Source of the DNA: Enoplolaimus lenunculus
Lineage: Eukaryota > Nematoda > Enoplea > Enoplida > Thoracostomopsidae
Reading direction: 5' to 3'
Length of the DNA stretch: 64,000 nt
NCBI GenBank assembly: GCA_030248215.1
Contig: JASANG010000463.1
Coordinates: 186,001-250,000 of the forward strand
The position numbers and the translations under genes were made by a program. Shown here piece by piece: positions 30,801-39,519 of this stretch (position 1 is the stretch's first letter; each line of letters opens with the position of its first letter). Below the pieces are notes generated by a model, which searched no databases, had not been told where the DNA came from, and saw nothing but the letters and a program-made list of their open reading frames with translations.

Positions 30801-33800
30801 TATATCGTCCTCATGCATTGGAACTTGCCAATAGCCTGAACGCAAATCAATTGTTGAAAAATATTTAGCGCCGCTTAATGCGTCGAGCGTCTCATCGATA
30901 CGCGGCAGCGGAAAACGATCTTTACGCGTGATTGCGTTCAACGGTCGATAGTCAATGCACACGCGATCTGTGCCATCTTTCTTCTTAGCCAACACAACCT
31001 GAAAAGCCCACGGACTTTTCGATGGGCGTATTACACCCTGCTCTAACATTTCGTTAATACTTTGGCTAAGTTTCTCACGCTTTGCAAACGGTACGCGATG
31101 AATGCGTTGCTGAATTGGAGCGTGCGGTTCAATTTCAATCCGATGTTTGACGCCAAGTGTCGTGTGATTGATTGGCTCGTCAGATTTAGCGAATAAGTCA
31201 CGATTATTATGTAATACCAGCTTAAGTAATGCTTGCTCATGATCATCAAGCGCTGTATCACTTAGATCTAATTTGTCTGGTAGCTCGATATCTGATGAAT
31301 GTATCAACTGATGCTCAAGCGATTGTTTGAATTGTTGCAATTTGTCATCGCGTTCAGTTCGCTTGAATGTGACGTTGAAATTCGCAATATTCGCTTTTTG
31401 TTGGTCAATATCGACATGAGATTTGTTGATGTTGTCAGCTGCTAGTGCCGTTGCATGATCAATAGCTGTATCGCGATCGAGTATTACAACTGTTGATTCG
31501 ATTTCATCTGTAATCTGACCCATTTTAGTTAAGCCGTGAATTCGGCTAGGATGATCGCTAACGTTACTTACCGGGATCAGAAAACTTTGATCAGTTACTT
31601 TGACAAGCGCTCGCGGAGCCATCAACGGATCGTTGCGTTGAGATGGTGATTCAGGCTCAAACAGTAATTCAGTACCATCTGGTATTGCTTCTGGTGCTTT
31701 TATGCGAACGAATTGTGTTGTTCGAGCTGGTATTTCGACAGAATGAATTACTTCACAAACCTGCAAAACGCGCTTTTTAACACTTTCGGTTGCTTCCGTT
31801 AATTCAGGTGGCGCCCATGACCAAGATGGTATTGTTGTATCGCGATATTTGACGCTCATCGAAAAATAGTCAATAGTCAATCGAAATACCTGTAACGTGT
31901 CATCGCCGAACATAAGCATGTTTGTAATATCTGGTACGACGTGTACTTTGATTGGCGCAGTCACTGGTCCGATTGTAACGTGCATGATGATTGACCCGAT
32001 CGATTCTGTCGAACCACCTGCTGTGAATCCGTAACAATCGACACGATCGTTTTTGTCGACGTCATGTGATTTGAAATATTGCTTCCACACATCTTCGCGC
32101 ATGAGCGTTAGTTCAGCTCCTGTATCGACTAAACCTACAACTGTATAATCATCGATATGCGCTTCGACAAAGAATCGTGAAGATTTACCTGAAAAATGAC
32201 AAACCTCTTCCACAGTCTTTTTCTGATGCGGTGTAAAACCTGCGTCGACCATAACTGCTGGTGTCGCATCACTACGTTTACGTATTGCAAGCTGTTGTGC
32301 AATTGTTACCGATTTCTTTGGTGTAGTTGCTTGCGCCACGACAGTTGTTGTATTTTGACACGTTTGTGATTGACTTTGTTGATCATTTGTTGAAGTTCGC
32401 AATTCAGCATTACTTAACGAACGTTGTGTATTTGCGATTTGAGTATTTTTCGAAGCCGTTACTTCGGCTGGCGTGTTGTTTTGTCGCACATCTTGTGAAC
32501 TTGAAAAGTCAATCAATGGTGTTGGCGTAATCAATGGTGGCGGTGGAGTACGATTCAATTGCGTACTTTGTGTCATAATCGATGTCATACGCCGAACTGA
32601 ATTACGATCAGCATCGTTACTGTTGTTAAAACGGAACCAACAGTTCTCTGGTCGATGTCCACGCTTGTTACAGATCGAACAAACTGGCACTTGTTGTTGC
32701 TGAACCGCATTAGCATACGAATTTGTAGCGTTTTGTTGCCGCATGTTTGACTGGGCGTTATTATACCCGGATGACTGTTGTTGAGATTGACGTTGCGGGC
32801 AATAACGCTGTATATGTCCAGTGTTATTACAAGAATAACAGGTCATGTTTGTCATTGCTTGTTGTTGAGCAGGCGTGAAATTTACGTTTGGTGTTTTCAC
32901 AGGTCGATTTTGGCCAAAATTCGTATTTTTCGAGCCGTAATTCGGCTGAGGCTGATTCGAGCCGGAATTTTGTTGTTGATTCTGTCTCACGGCACCTGTA
33001 CCATTGTTTTGCTGCATTGGTTTCTGACCTGCCTGCTCGTTTTGAGATTTCGACTTGTTCGGTGGCTGAATCGGATTTTGCTCATTTCGCATATTTAGCG
33101 TTTCTTCGATTTTGCTAGCGCGTGTCTTGAGTTCGTGAAACGATTCGTCACCGCCGCTGGTTAATTTGTGAAATATTGCAGATTTCACGTTCGCTAAAAA
33201 TGTATTTCGCAATAATTCTTGTGATTCGAGCTCATTCAGACACTTGCGATGAATGTATCTTTGCCAATAACAGTATAATTCTTCAGCAAATGCGTTTACA
33301 TCGCCTTTTTGTTGAATGCTCTGAAACTTAGTAAGATGGTTAGTAAATGTAGTTGCATGCGAAAAACGTTTTTTGAAATGTGCAACCACGACGTCATAAT
33401 CATCTTGCGTGAACGGCCGTGTCGGATGTTCGACATATTGCAAGTAATTGTCTGCAGCTGAATTTTCAGCTATTTTATTGCGAAACCATTTCCATTTATC
33501 TTTTTGTGATGTTATTTCACGCTCCTCGAGCTGACGATTGAATTTATTGAACCACCGATCGAAATCTGTTTCACCTGTGTATGACTCTATAACTAATGGT
33601 TCGTTAGTAATAGCATGCACAATGATTGGTGGAATGTTACTTTGCAAATTAATTTGGGCGTTACTCTGCCCGTTATCGTTTTGATATTGCGGCGTAGATA
33701 TTTTATCCTGTGCGTCAGGCGAATGCAAAACTTGTGACAATTCGTTGTTATCTAAATCAAGTAACGACGCATGATCGCCGTTAGCACGTGGTGTCGATAT

Positions 33801-34538
33801 ACGTATTGACTTAACGCGTGTTTCAGCGTGTTGAGTGTTGTCACGATCGAAATTTGGCATTAAAAGTTTTTGTTGCGTATCTTCGCAAACTGTAATACGA
33901 TTTTTGACAACTGCGATATCAGTTCGCAACGCTTCGATATTATCACGCGTATCTTGAGCGACACTAGCTAACTCATTTTGAATTTTGTCAATTTTATGGT
34001 CAATTTTGCGTTCGACACGTTGGACATTTTGTGTCAGATTCAATTGAACGTTAGTAACATTTTCCTGTACATCATGTACTTTGTGCTGCACGGTATAAAC
34101 ATCTTGCTGTACAGCCTTAACGTCTTGTTGAATGTTTTGTTGAACCTTAGCTACATTTTGGTTAACTAAGTCTGTGTTTGCCGAATTTTGCTTCTCAACC
34201 CGCTGCAATAAGTCGTAAATGCGACTGAATTGTGTAGTTTCATCAGAAACAACAGGCGGTTGGGTTGAGGTAGCATTTGGTGCGATATTGACAGCCTGTA
34301 TCGCTGTTTCAGGGTCATTGACAACAGTTATATCTGACACAGTACTATTAGCTAAGTCAAATTCAGGATTTTCAAGCTGCTGAGTATAATGCTCAGTAAA
34401 ATCATCAGCCGGAGGCTGATAGTCAGTAATTTGGTCAAAATCAGATGCCGATTGTACTCTGCCGATAGCAGAATTCCGTGTAGTACGCTGGCTCATGGTA
34501 GTAAACTGATGTAGGACACAACGAAATTTACTTACCAA
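27897..34538 (-). CDS. Gag-Pol polyprotein of the Ty3/Gypsy element, with C-terminal PHD finger
   Basis: One frame of 2,213 codons. In order: a coiled-coil-rich N-terminus (heptad-like VQ repeats, about residues 110-210); a Gag-like region (about 325-480); two zinc knuckles (CYSCNNTGHIQRYC and CSICNKRGHRPENC, about 565-630); an aspartic protease (VGLVDTGAELTLM, about 800); a reverse transcriptase with YLDDVIIYS (about 1295); RNase H (TLYTDASD, about 1445); an integrase with an H2C2 zinc site (HSTKYGGHIGAKK...HCIPCQRFRHG) and DDE core (VGIDFIG, LSDQGSAF, NGLVERWN); and a final C4HC3 PHD-type finger (CGVCNR...WIQCDYCLEWYHMDC...WYCNTC). PHD fingers commonly read histone H3 tails. Here the finger could steer integration, in the role chromodomains play in chromoviruses; that part is inference. 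Confidence 0.92.
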   Translation of the reverse strand: MVSKFRCVLHQFTTMSQRTTRNSAIGRVQSASDFDQITDYQPPADDFTEHYTQQLENPEFDLANSTVSDITVVNDPETAIQAVNIAPNATSTQPPVVSDETTQFSRIYDLLQRVEKQNSANTDLVNQNVAKVQQNIQQDVKAVQQDVYTVQHKVHDVQENVTNVQLNLTQNVQRVERKIDHKIDKIQNELASVAQDTRDNIEALRTDIAVVKNRITVCEDTQQKLLMPNFDRDNTQHAETRVKSIRISTPRANGDHASLLDLDNNELSQVLHSPDAQDKISTPQYQNDNGQSNAQINLQSNIPPIIVHAITNEPLVIESYTGETDFDRWFNKFNRQLEEREITSQKDKWKWFRNKIAENSAADNYLQYVEHPTRPFTQDDYDVVVAHFKKRFSHATTFTNHLTKFQSIQQKGDVNAFAEELYCYWQRYIHRKCLNELESQELLRNTFLANVKSAIFHKLTSGGDESFHELKTRASKIEETLNMRNEQNPIQPPNKSKSQNEQAGQKPMQQNNGTGAVRQNQQQNSGSNQPQPNYGSKNTNFGQNRPVKTPNVNFTPAQQQAMTNMTCYSCNNTGHIQRYCPQRQSQQQSSGYNNAQSNMRQQNATNSYANAVQQQQVPVCSICNKRGHRPENCWFRFNNSNDADRNSVRRMTSIMTQSTQLNRTPPPPLITPTPLIDFSSSQDVRQNNTPAEVTASKNTQIANTQRSLSNAELRTSTNDQQSQSQTCQNTTTVVAQATTPKKSVTIAQQLAIRKRSDATPAVMVDAGFTPHQKKTVEEVCHFSGKSSRFFVEAHIDDYTVVGLVDTGAELTLMREDVWKQYFKSHDVDKNDRVDCYGFTAGGSTESIGSIIMHVTIGPVTAPIKVHVVPDITNMLMFGDDTLQVFRLTIDYFSMSVKYRDTTIPSWSWAPPELTEATESVKKRVLQVCEVIHSVEIPARTTQFVRIKAPEAIPDGTELLFEPESPSQRNDPLMAPRALVKVTDQSFLIPVSNVSDHPSRIHGLTKMGQITDEIESTVVILDRDTAIDHATALAADNINKSHVDIDQQKANIANFNVTFKRTERDDKLQQFKQSLEHQLIHSSDIELPDKLDLSDTALDDHEQALLKLVLHNNRDLFAKSDEPINHTTLGVKHRIEIEPHAPIQQRIHRVPFAKREKLSQSINEMLEQGVIRPSKSPWAFQVVLAKKKDGTDRVCIDYRPLNAITRKDRFPLPRIDETLDALSGAKYFSTIDLRSGYWQVPMHEDDIEKTAFICHEGLFEFTSMPFGHCNAPATFQRMMQMVLSGMLMEFCLCYLDDVIIYSCRFWDHLYDITQVFQRLREAGLKIKPSKCDFAKSKLLFLGHQISEDGIRPNPEKVKAIRDSPVPKTVTEVRAFLGLTGYYRQFIRSYSSIANPLYELTHGRIKNVQIKDRWSLECQQAFDRLKDHLTEAPVLAYPNFSKPFTLYTDASDIGIGYILAQKSDDGKERVICYGSRKLTDAETRYAITEKECLAVVKALTQFRPYLLGNYTTIITDHSALIQILDKRRSLAQLTTRLAKFALRIQEYDYEIVYRKGSAHANADALSRPPILPAEPTEINDEPLDMEIKVKAAALSIAKAREKYISKHIAPVHRSDHTYVRAPAALPPSEVQAPPPEQFTFADSQQRTDAEVGNEVTVDASQQNDADQTNIEIDDTTADDERRYVPDVFMEDHSTDSPWEKAQLVEAQRNDAKLRVLIQYLETQEMPEGIGRSERRWILDHEPYYVIFSEVLFHIAKPTRPARIDFDELQVVVPEIFRLPLLEQYHSTKYGGHIGAKKLFSKLTRKFFWPNCMRDITDFVEHCIPCQRFRHGPNRKDALQPIQPIYPFHMVGIDFIGPLPETPTGNKYILCIIDYFTKWAEAYPTADQTAVTVINIILNEWIPRHGVPRIILSDQGSAFISELYKQEMFEVGSRVAYSAPYHHQANGLVERWNQTLVRILKPLAEQYDAAWDTLLNAALFAYRTTPHATTGETPFFMTHGRDPNIPGDNQMYPLQTQVTQDSYASKLFEEMTRTWCEAAYHIEQSQMRYKFYFDRRARTRKFTVGDLVLMKKIEKLDPKRITNKFHPEFERLYRVVEVKDPNIKLIPVGTPNRPPKWYNKRQFKLFSGTAEDYTNYERKLRGNKANASAKQNELDALCGVCNRSFNAEVKKGFDRTWIQCDYCLEWYHMDCVNLDEEPPHAVWYCNTCHTRLVEEQ

Positions 34539-34623
34539 TTGTCTTTATCAAACTTTGTAAAATCACTCACAGAGATCGATCGATCTTTATAATCGTAATC
34601 AAATCACTAGAATTCAAAAGCAT

Positions 34624-34642
34624 GAGACCATCGTGGTCACCA
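34624..34642 (-). promoter_or_regulatory. Primer-binding site of the Gypsy element
   Basis: Next to the right LTR the minus strand reads TGGTGACCACGATGGTCTC, complementary to a tRNA 3' end ...ATCGTGGTCACCA. The acceptor half (CGTGGTC + A + CCA) fits a tRNA beginning GACCACG, as in animal tRNA-Arg. One base differs from the site in the LARD-like element. Confidence 0.6.
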
Positions 34643-35639
34643 TGTCAGCTCTGGACTTCGCTATTTGGCCCTGTTTGAGGCTAAAATATCCGAAAACTGT
34701 AGGTTTTTGACTCATGCAATTCTAAGTGATCTGATTCGGGTTAGTACGCTCTGGAGTGTTAACACCGAGTTTTGTAGGTTTAATACAAGTAACAGAACAA
34801 ATAATACGGCAGCGTACACAATATAAACGTCGGCGATGCTAATTTGACTCGCGAAATCCGCAATTTTACGAAATTTCGGGATAACTCGAAATTATGTCAA
34901 AACCGGGTGAAAATCCTAGTTTTACGTCAAATCCGGGATAAAATGGTCCAAATCCAGCGTAAATTTTACGGCAATTCTGCCCAAACGAGAACCAATAACG
35001 CAATCGCACTCTACGCAATTAGCCGGTACACACGAGTTGCACTATTTGCAACAAAAAATACGCAATTTCACGTATACGAAGACGTACCAAAAAACACCTA
35101 TTTCCGCGCAACTACACAATTTCGCTATACGACATCCTAAAGCCGTAATTCTGGCTGATATCGCTACGCAAACTGTAATTTCACTCAATTCCGCCGACAC
35201 ACACAATATTCTAACTACTGGTATAATGTCTGATAACCGAAAAATGTCCGAATGCGCACTGAACACTAGCTAAGCCAATAATTGATTATTTAGCCGGAAA
35301 ACTCAAAGGGGTAGCTCGAAAAATTGGCAGAAATAAGTTGGGGAATTTTGGGGAGATTTTTGGGGAATTTAAGGGTTTTGAATAGGAAAATGGAATGCGC
35401 GAGCAAAAATAACCCAGAATATAAGAAATAACGAATACAGGCACAATATAAGGCAAAATAACGGCACATTCATAAACTACTAAAATCGACTTAACTCAAA
35501 CAGGCACAAAGCGACGGTAATGTCGCATAAAAGCGGGTTTGCAAGCATTAGAGGCCACGGGAGGACATAAACAGAGCCCGCGGCAATCGAGGGCGGGGGA
35601 ACTGTGGTTGCAGGGCAACCACAGGACCCCTGCCCGACA
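34643..35639 (-). repeat. LTR (5' LTR in element orientation) of the Gypsy element
   Basis: Matches 24487-25484 almost perfectly over its first ~250 and last ~320 bases, but poorly in between. Confidence 0.92.
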
Positions 35640-36165
35640 TCCAGGAAATCTTAGTGCAGAAAATTTTATGTAAACAAAACAGAGAACAAGAGAATGTGTC
35701 AGTTCAGGAAAAACTAGGAGCGCTTTGCAATATTTTAAGATGTTAATATTGGCTTTTATATGCGTAATAAAAGGGTTAGATTCTTGAAAACTGCGCAAAC
35801 ATCTAGAGTTGGGTCGCAAATACTCTATGGTAAACGTATATGCAATGAAATTAAGTTATATAATTTTGCGGATTAAGCAAAACTGCTCCGAGTTTGTTTT
35901 CTTGTAGGCGAGAAAACATTTTGACCAACGTCGATAATAAGTTGCGCCAAATTGGCGATGTGCTGTTACGGATATATATGCTTTCTGCCTTTCCCGTTTT
36001 CTTCCGCATTTGTTCTTTGATGTTTGACATAATTATGTAGTTTTGTCTTCCGATATATTTCTTCGCCATTGAGCGATCGCTTGACTGCTTATCGTTGAAC
36101 ACTTCATTGGCTGCCGTCTCCAAATCATTTTACAAATTGTTGGGTCTTTGATGTACGTTTGTATT
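35640..36165. other. Intergenic; one minus-strand open frame of unknown status
   Basis: A 90-codon minus-strand frame at 35851-36123 (MAKKYIGRQNYIIMSNIKEQ, then SPIWRNLLSTLVKMFSRLQE) has protein-like composition. It matches no family I know and lacks clear splice borders. It could be a lone exon or a transposase relic. Confidence 0.25.
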
Positions 36166-36420
36166 AGAGATGTCTCGGGGCCGGGCACAGATGGTGCCGG
36201 GGCCATACGTTACCAGAAAATAATGTCTTGTGGCACAATTTAGCCAGAATTCGAACGCAGCACAGTATGTTTATTACATTACCATAGGCAAAATGTCGTG
36301 TGATGCGATATGGCAAATAACAAACGCATTAACACCAACTTCACAACATGGGAGTATCAACAAAAGAAGTTTAGTGTATTTTACTGGCCCCAATCCCGGG
36401 TAAAATTTACTACGGAGCAT
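36166..36420. mobile_element. MITE with AGAGATGTCTCGGGGCC end, second copy
   Basis: The left end AGAGATGTCTCGGGGCC, the internal TTCACAACATGGGAGTATCAA and TTTAGTGTATTTTACTGGCC, and the right CCCAATCCCGGG are collinear with 21935-22146. Confidence 0.5.
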
Positions 36421-37498
36421 CACTTGTACGTATATATTTATTAGCAGTATATATTAAATTATGGTAGAAACACTTTGTTCAGACAGCAAAAGATATATAG
36501 TTTAACGAACTTTTCAGTGAACTTTTATATCTCAAAAAGAGTTGGTAGGGTTTTAAAAACGGTTTTTATGTCATGAGTACAGCAGAATATGTGGAAATAA
36601 ATATTTACAACTTGTTTTTTAGCCGTAAAAATAAGGTCGTTCTTGGTGGAGTTTCCACTCGTGCGCGAAAGGCGGAAAACCTAGCCCGTGTTGGGAAAAA
36701 CCTGTATTTACAGCGCTCAGTTGTATAGCCGTGTGCATTAACATGACACGTAGTTACCCACATATGCAATTGAACTAAGGCTTCTCCGGCCCTGGGCTAA
36801 AATGTTTTCTGGACCCCTCCCTTAAATTAAATGAACAAAATTAAAAAAGCTGCATTTTTAAAAAGTTATAGTGTTTTGCAGATATATAAACATCCGAAAC
36901 GATAGCTATTCTCAGCATGCGTAACGTATAAAACTTTGTTGGAACGATGCTCAAAATAATCCTTCTTTTAAACGTAGCGCAAGTTATGAAAGTGGCTTTT
37001 TCCGAAAATCGAGTGGGTTCTCCCGATTGTAACTTGCAAATCGTGCCAAATCCTCCAATGCTTGTATACATTTTCACAACACATTTCACAATATAGTTGT
37101 CCAAATTATTAATATATATGTACCTTTAAAGTATATCATTTTTTCGCTGACATCGCGTATGTTGCCTTATTGTGTGAAATGCGCTAGATGAATAAATGTT
37201 TATGTTGCCTGAGTTTTCCATGAACAGTTGTTTAAGGTTGATGGAATCAAATGACAACATGGTTAGTTATTATATATGTATATATACGTATAATATTAAA
37301 TTATTATACTATACGTACGTATATATTACAGTTTTGTTGTAAAAGATGGTAAGATACCACCCTATATACCGAACAGTTAGGTCAAGCAGGATATATGCAA
37401 TGGATAACTCCATTATGTAATGTGTATGAAAAGAGGTCAGGTATTTTTTAATCGATGTTATTTAATACAGCTATTGATTGCTCCTTTTTTGCCGAACC

Positions 37499-37499
<1 letters not shown>
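36421..37499. other. Upstream region of the visible NFI exons, nothing coding recognised
   Basis: AT-rich sequence before the (TA)n tract. The short first coding exon of NFI expected upstream is not visible here; it may lie further left or be too short to identify. A local palindromic TA-rich patch (about 37270-37325) is the only structure noted. Confidence 0.35.

Positions 37500-37574
<75 letters not shown>
37499..37574. repeat. (TA)n microsatellite
   Basis: About 37 uninterrupted TA dinucleotides, resuming in imperfect form (ATATATGTATATATATATAC) at about 37963-38020 after the MITE. The MITE therefore inserted into a TA tract. Confidence 0.98.
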
Positions 37575-37577
<3 letters not shown>

Positions 37578-37962
37578 GGTGCAACCGGAATTACATTCAC
37601 CGACTAACCGGAACCGGAAGAAATACCACCGGAACCGGAAAGTGAAAAATGCATTTCACCAAAAATTTCATTTTAATCTTATTTTTTGCTCTATTATTTG
37701 TGAAACAACCTTAGTCGAACATAGGTATTTATTTTATTTGTTGTATTTTAGATTTTCATCATCGATTGAAGTGAAATCCACCATCAATGGCTTATATTCG
37801 GAGTACAAGTGGCTTTCAAAACAGATTCCTAAAAATTAGCAAAGTTAAGAAAACGGCCAAATTATAATACCGGAATTTTTAAATCCGGTAAAAATTTACC
37901 GGAACCGGAACCGGAAGGTGAAAAAATGCCGGAACCGGAACCGGAATTCCGGTTGCACCCTG
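37575..37962. mobile_element. hAT-like MITE, CAGGGTGCAACCGG family, copy 2
   Basis: The perfect terminal inverted repeats CAGGGTGCAACCGGAATT and AATTCCGGTTGCACCCTG enclose 388 bp with GGAACCGGAACCGGAA subterminal repeats on both sides. It is flanked by ATATATAT on both sides, compatible with an 8-bp duplication. It lies 72 bp before the first visible NFI exon. Confidence 0.8.
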
Positions 37963-38034
37963 ATATATATATGTATATATATATACATATATATACATAT
38001 ATATTTTATATATATACGTATGTTTGTTTTGTAG

Positions 38035-39519
38035 CTTCAACCTGATGAATATCATCCGTTCATTGAGGCGTTGTTGCCATACGTTAAAGAATTTTCGTAC
38101 GTTTGGTTCAACATCCAAGCGGCAAAACGAAAATTTTATAAGAAAAACGATAAACGAATGACTGTCGAAGAGGAAAGACTTGTTAAACAAGATTTAATGG
38201 TAAATTTCTGTTTTGGAAAATTGAGCATAAAAGTTGAACTTGCTTCCACACGCAATTCTTAGCGCCATATAGAGACCCGTTTTAATTACAATAATTCTAC
38301 AGTATGGAATGATGATGATGATGATTAAAAACGTTTGTTCTTTATGATTATTGTTTTAAAGATCACATGGTGAGCGCTTGTTCGTCTATATGTTGTTGTG
38401 AATTGTGATATATCGTATGGTTTCAGTTATGTTAGTTGAGGTTTATCAACGATACATAGATGGTGTTACGATTGATATTTTCGTGTAGATGTATTTATTT
38501 TGCTTTATATGTGGAACATGCGTGTATAATTTAGGCCGAGCGTCCTGAATTAAAACAAAAATGGGCTTCGCGCCTTCTTGGCAAATTGCGGAAGGACATA
38601 CAACCAGTTTGTCGTGAAGATTTTGTTCTATCCGTAACTGGCAAAAAGCCGGCGATCTGTGTTTTGTCAAATCCTGACTTGAAAGGCAAAATGCGGCGCA
38701 TTGATTGTTTGCGACAAGCTGACAAGGTGTGGCGACTAGATTTAGTCATGGTGATTCTTTTCAAGGTAAGTCAGGATTTTTCTGTATCGCTTTGAGGTAT
38801 TGTGTTTAACTATCTGTTTCGATATCCCTGTACAGTATCAGTTGGTAGGAAGGTTGCGTATGCTGATGCTTCAAAACTTGCGGATGCGAATGTTTCGAAA
38901 ATGCGAATGCTTATCTTTGGACGTCACATCCGCGCACGCGGATTATTTTCGAATTTTCGTGTCCAAGTATTCAAATTTGGTCGTCATGAGACACACATTG
39001 TAATTCACGTGCAAAAATGAGTTTGAACTCTTTTATAAAGAATATTAGTAGTCAGACCAATCAGTGCAAAATCTCCACAATATATATGTGAGAGTTCCCT
39101 CGGCCCGAGTGGTAGGTTCGAGTCCTTGCACGAAATTATATTAAATTGAAAGTATGCATAAGATAAAGGGATAATCATTTCTATTTTCTATTGCAAAGTT
39201 TAGTGAAAACAACTGTGAAAAAATGCGGGTGCTGATGTTGTATCTGCGCTTAATTTTTTCAGATGCGAATACAGGCATCCCTAACTTCCCGATCGATTTT
39301 TCAGCGTTAAGAAGGAAGCATGTTCATTTCAGGGCATTCCGTTAGAAAGCACCGATGGCGAGCGTTTGGAGAAAAGTCCTGAATGTCAGAATCCTGCGTT
39401 GTGTGTAAATCCGTACCATATCAGCATTACTGTGCGGGAGTTAGACTTGTTTCTCGCTAATTACATTCATACATCTGATCCGAATTTACCACCGTCAGAT
39501 AGCGGTGGAGATGAGAAAA
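38035..39519 (+). other. NFI: NFI DNA-binding domain exons
   Basis: These three exons encode residues 1-194 of the visible protein. The region that vertebrates carry in one large exon is split here after [10 protein letters not shown] (38199) and after VMVILFK (38765). All four cysteines conserved in the family are present: ICVLSNP, IDCLRQ, PECQNP and ALCVNP. Basic residues of the [12 protein letters not shown] helix are retained. DNA binding should therefore be intact. Confidence 0.93.

Larger units (their letters stand above)
24487..35639 (-). mobile_element. Ty3/Gypsy LTR retrotransposon, looks whole
   Basis: The 11.2-kb element reads on the minus strand. Its LTRs are 24487-25484 and 34643-35639 (TGTC...GACA on plus). 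The primer-binding site lies beside the right LTR. Then come one continuous Gag-Pol frame, a separate downstream frame, a long untranslated 3' region and the left LTR. All expected parts are present, so it looks whole. I see no target-site duplication (flanks GGCAG and TCCAG differ). LTR divergence is uneven: both ends are nearly identical but a central block of some 400 bp is strongly diverged, so a simple age from LTR identity would mislead. Confidence 0.92.

Noticed and set aside
37420-37839. 139-codon frame with a YIYIYI stretch
   Set aside because: Most of it is the (TA)n microsatellite and the MITE; no biological frame.
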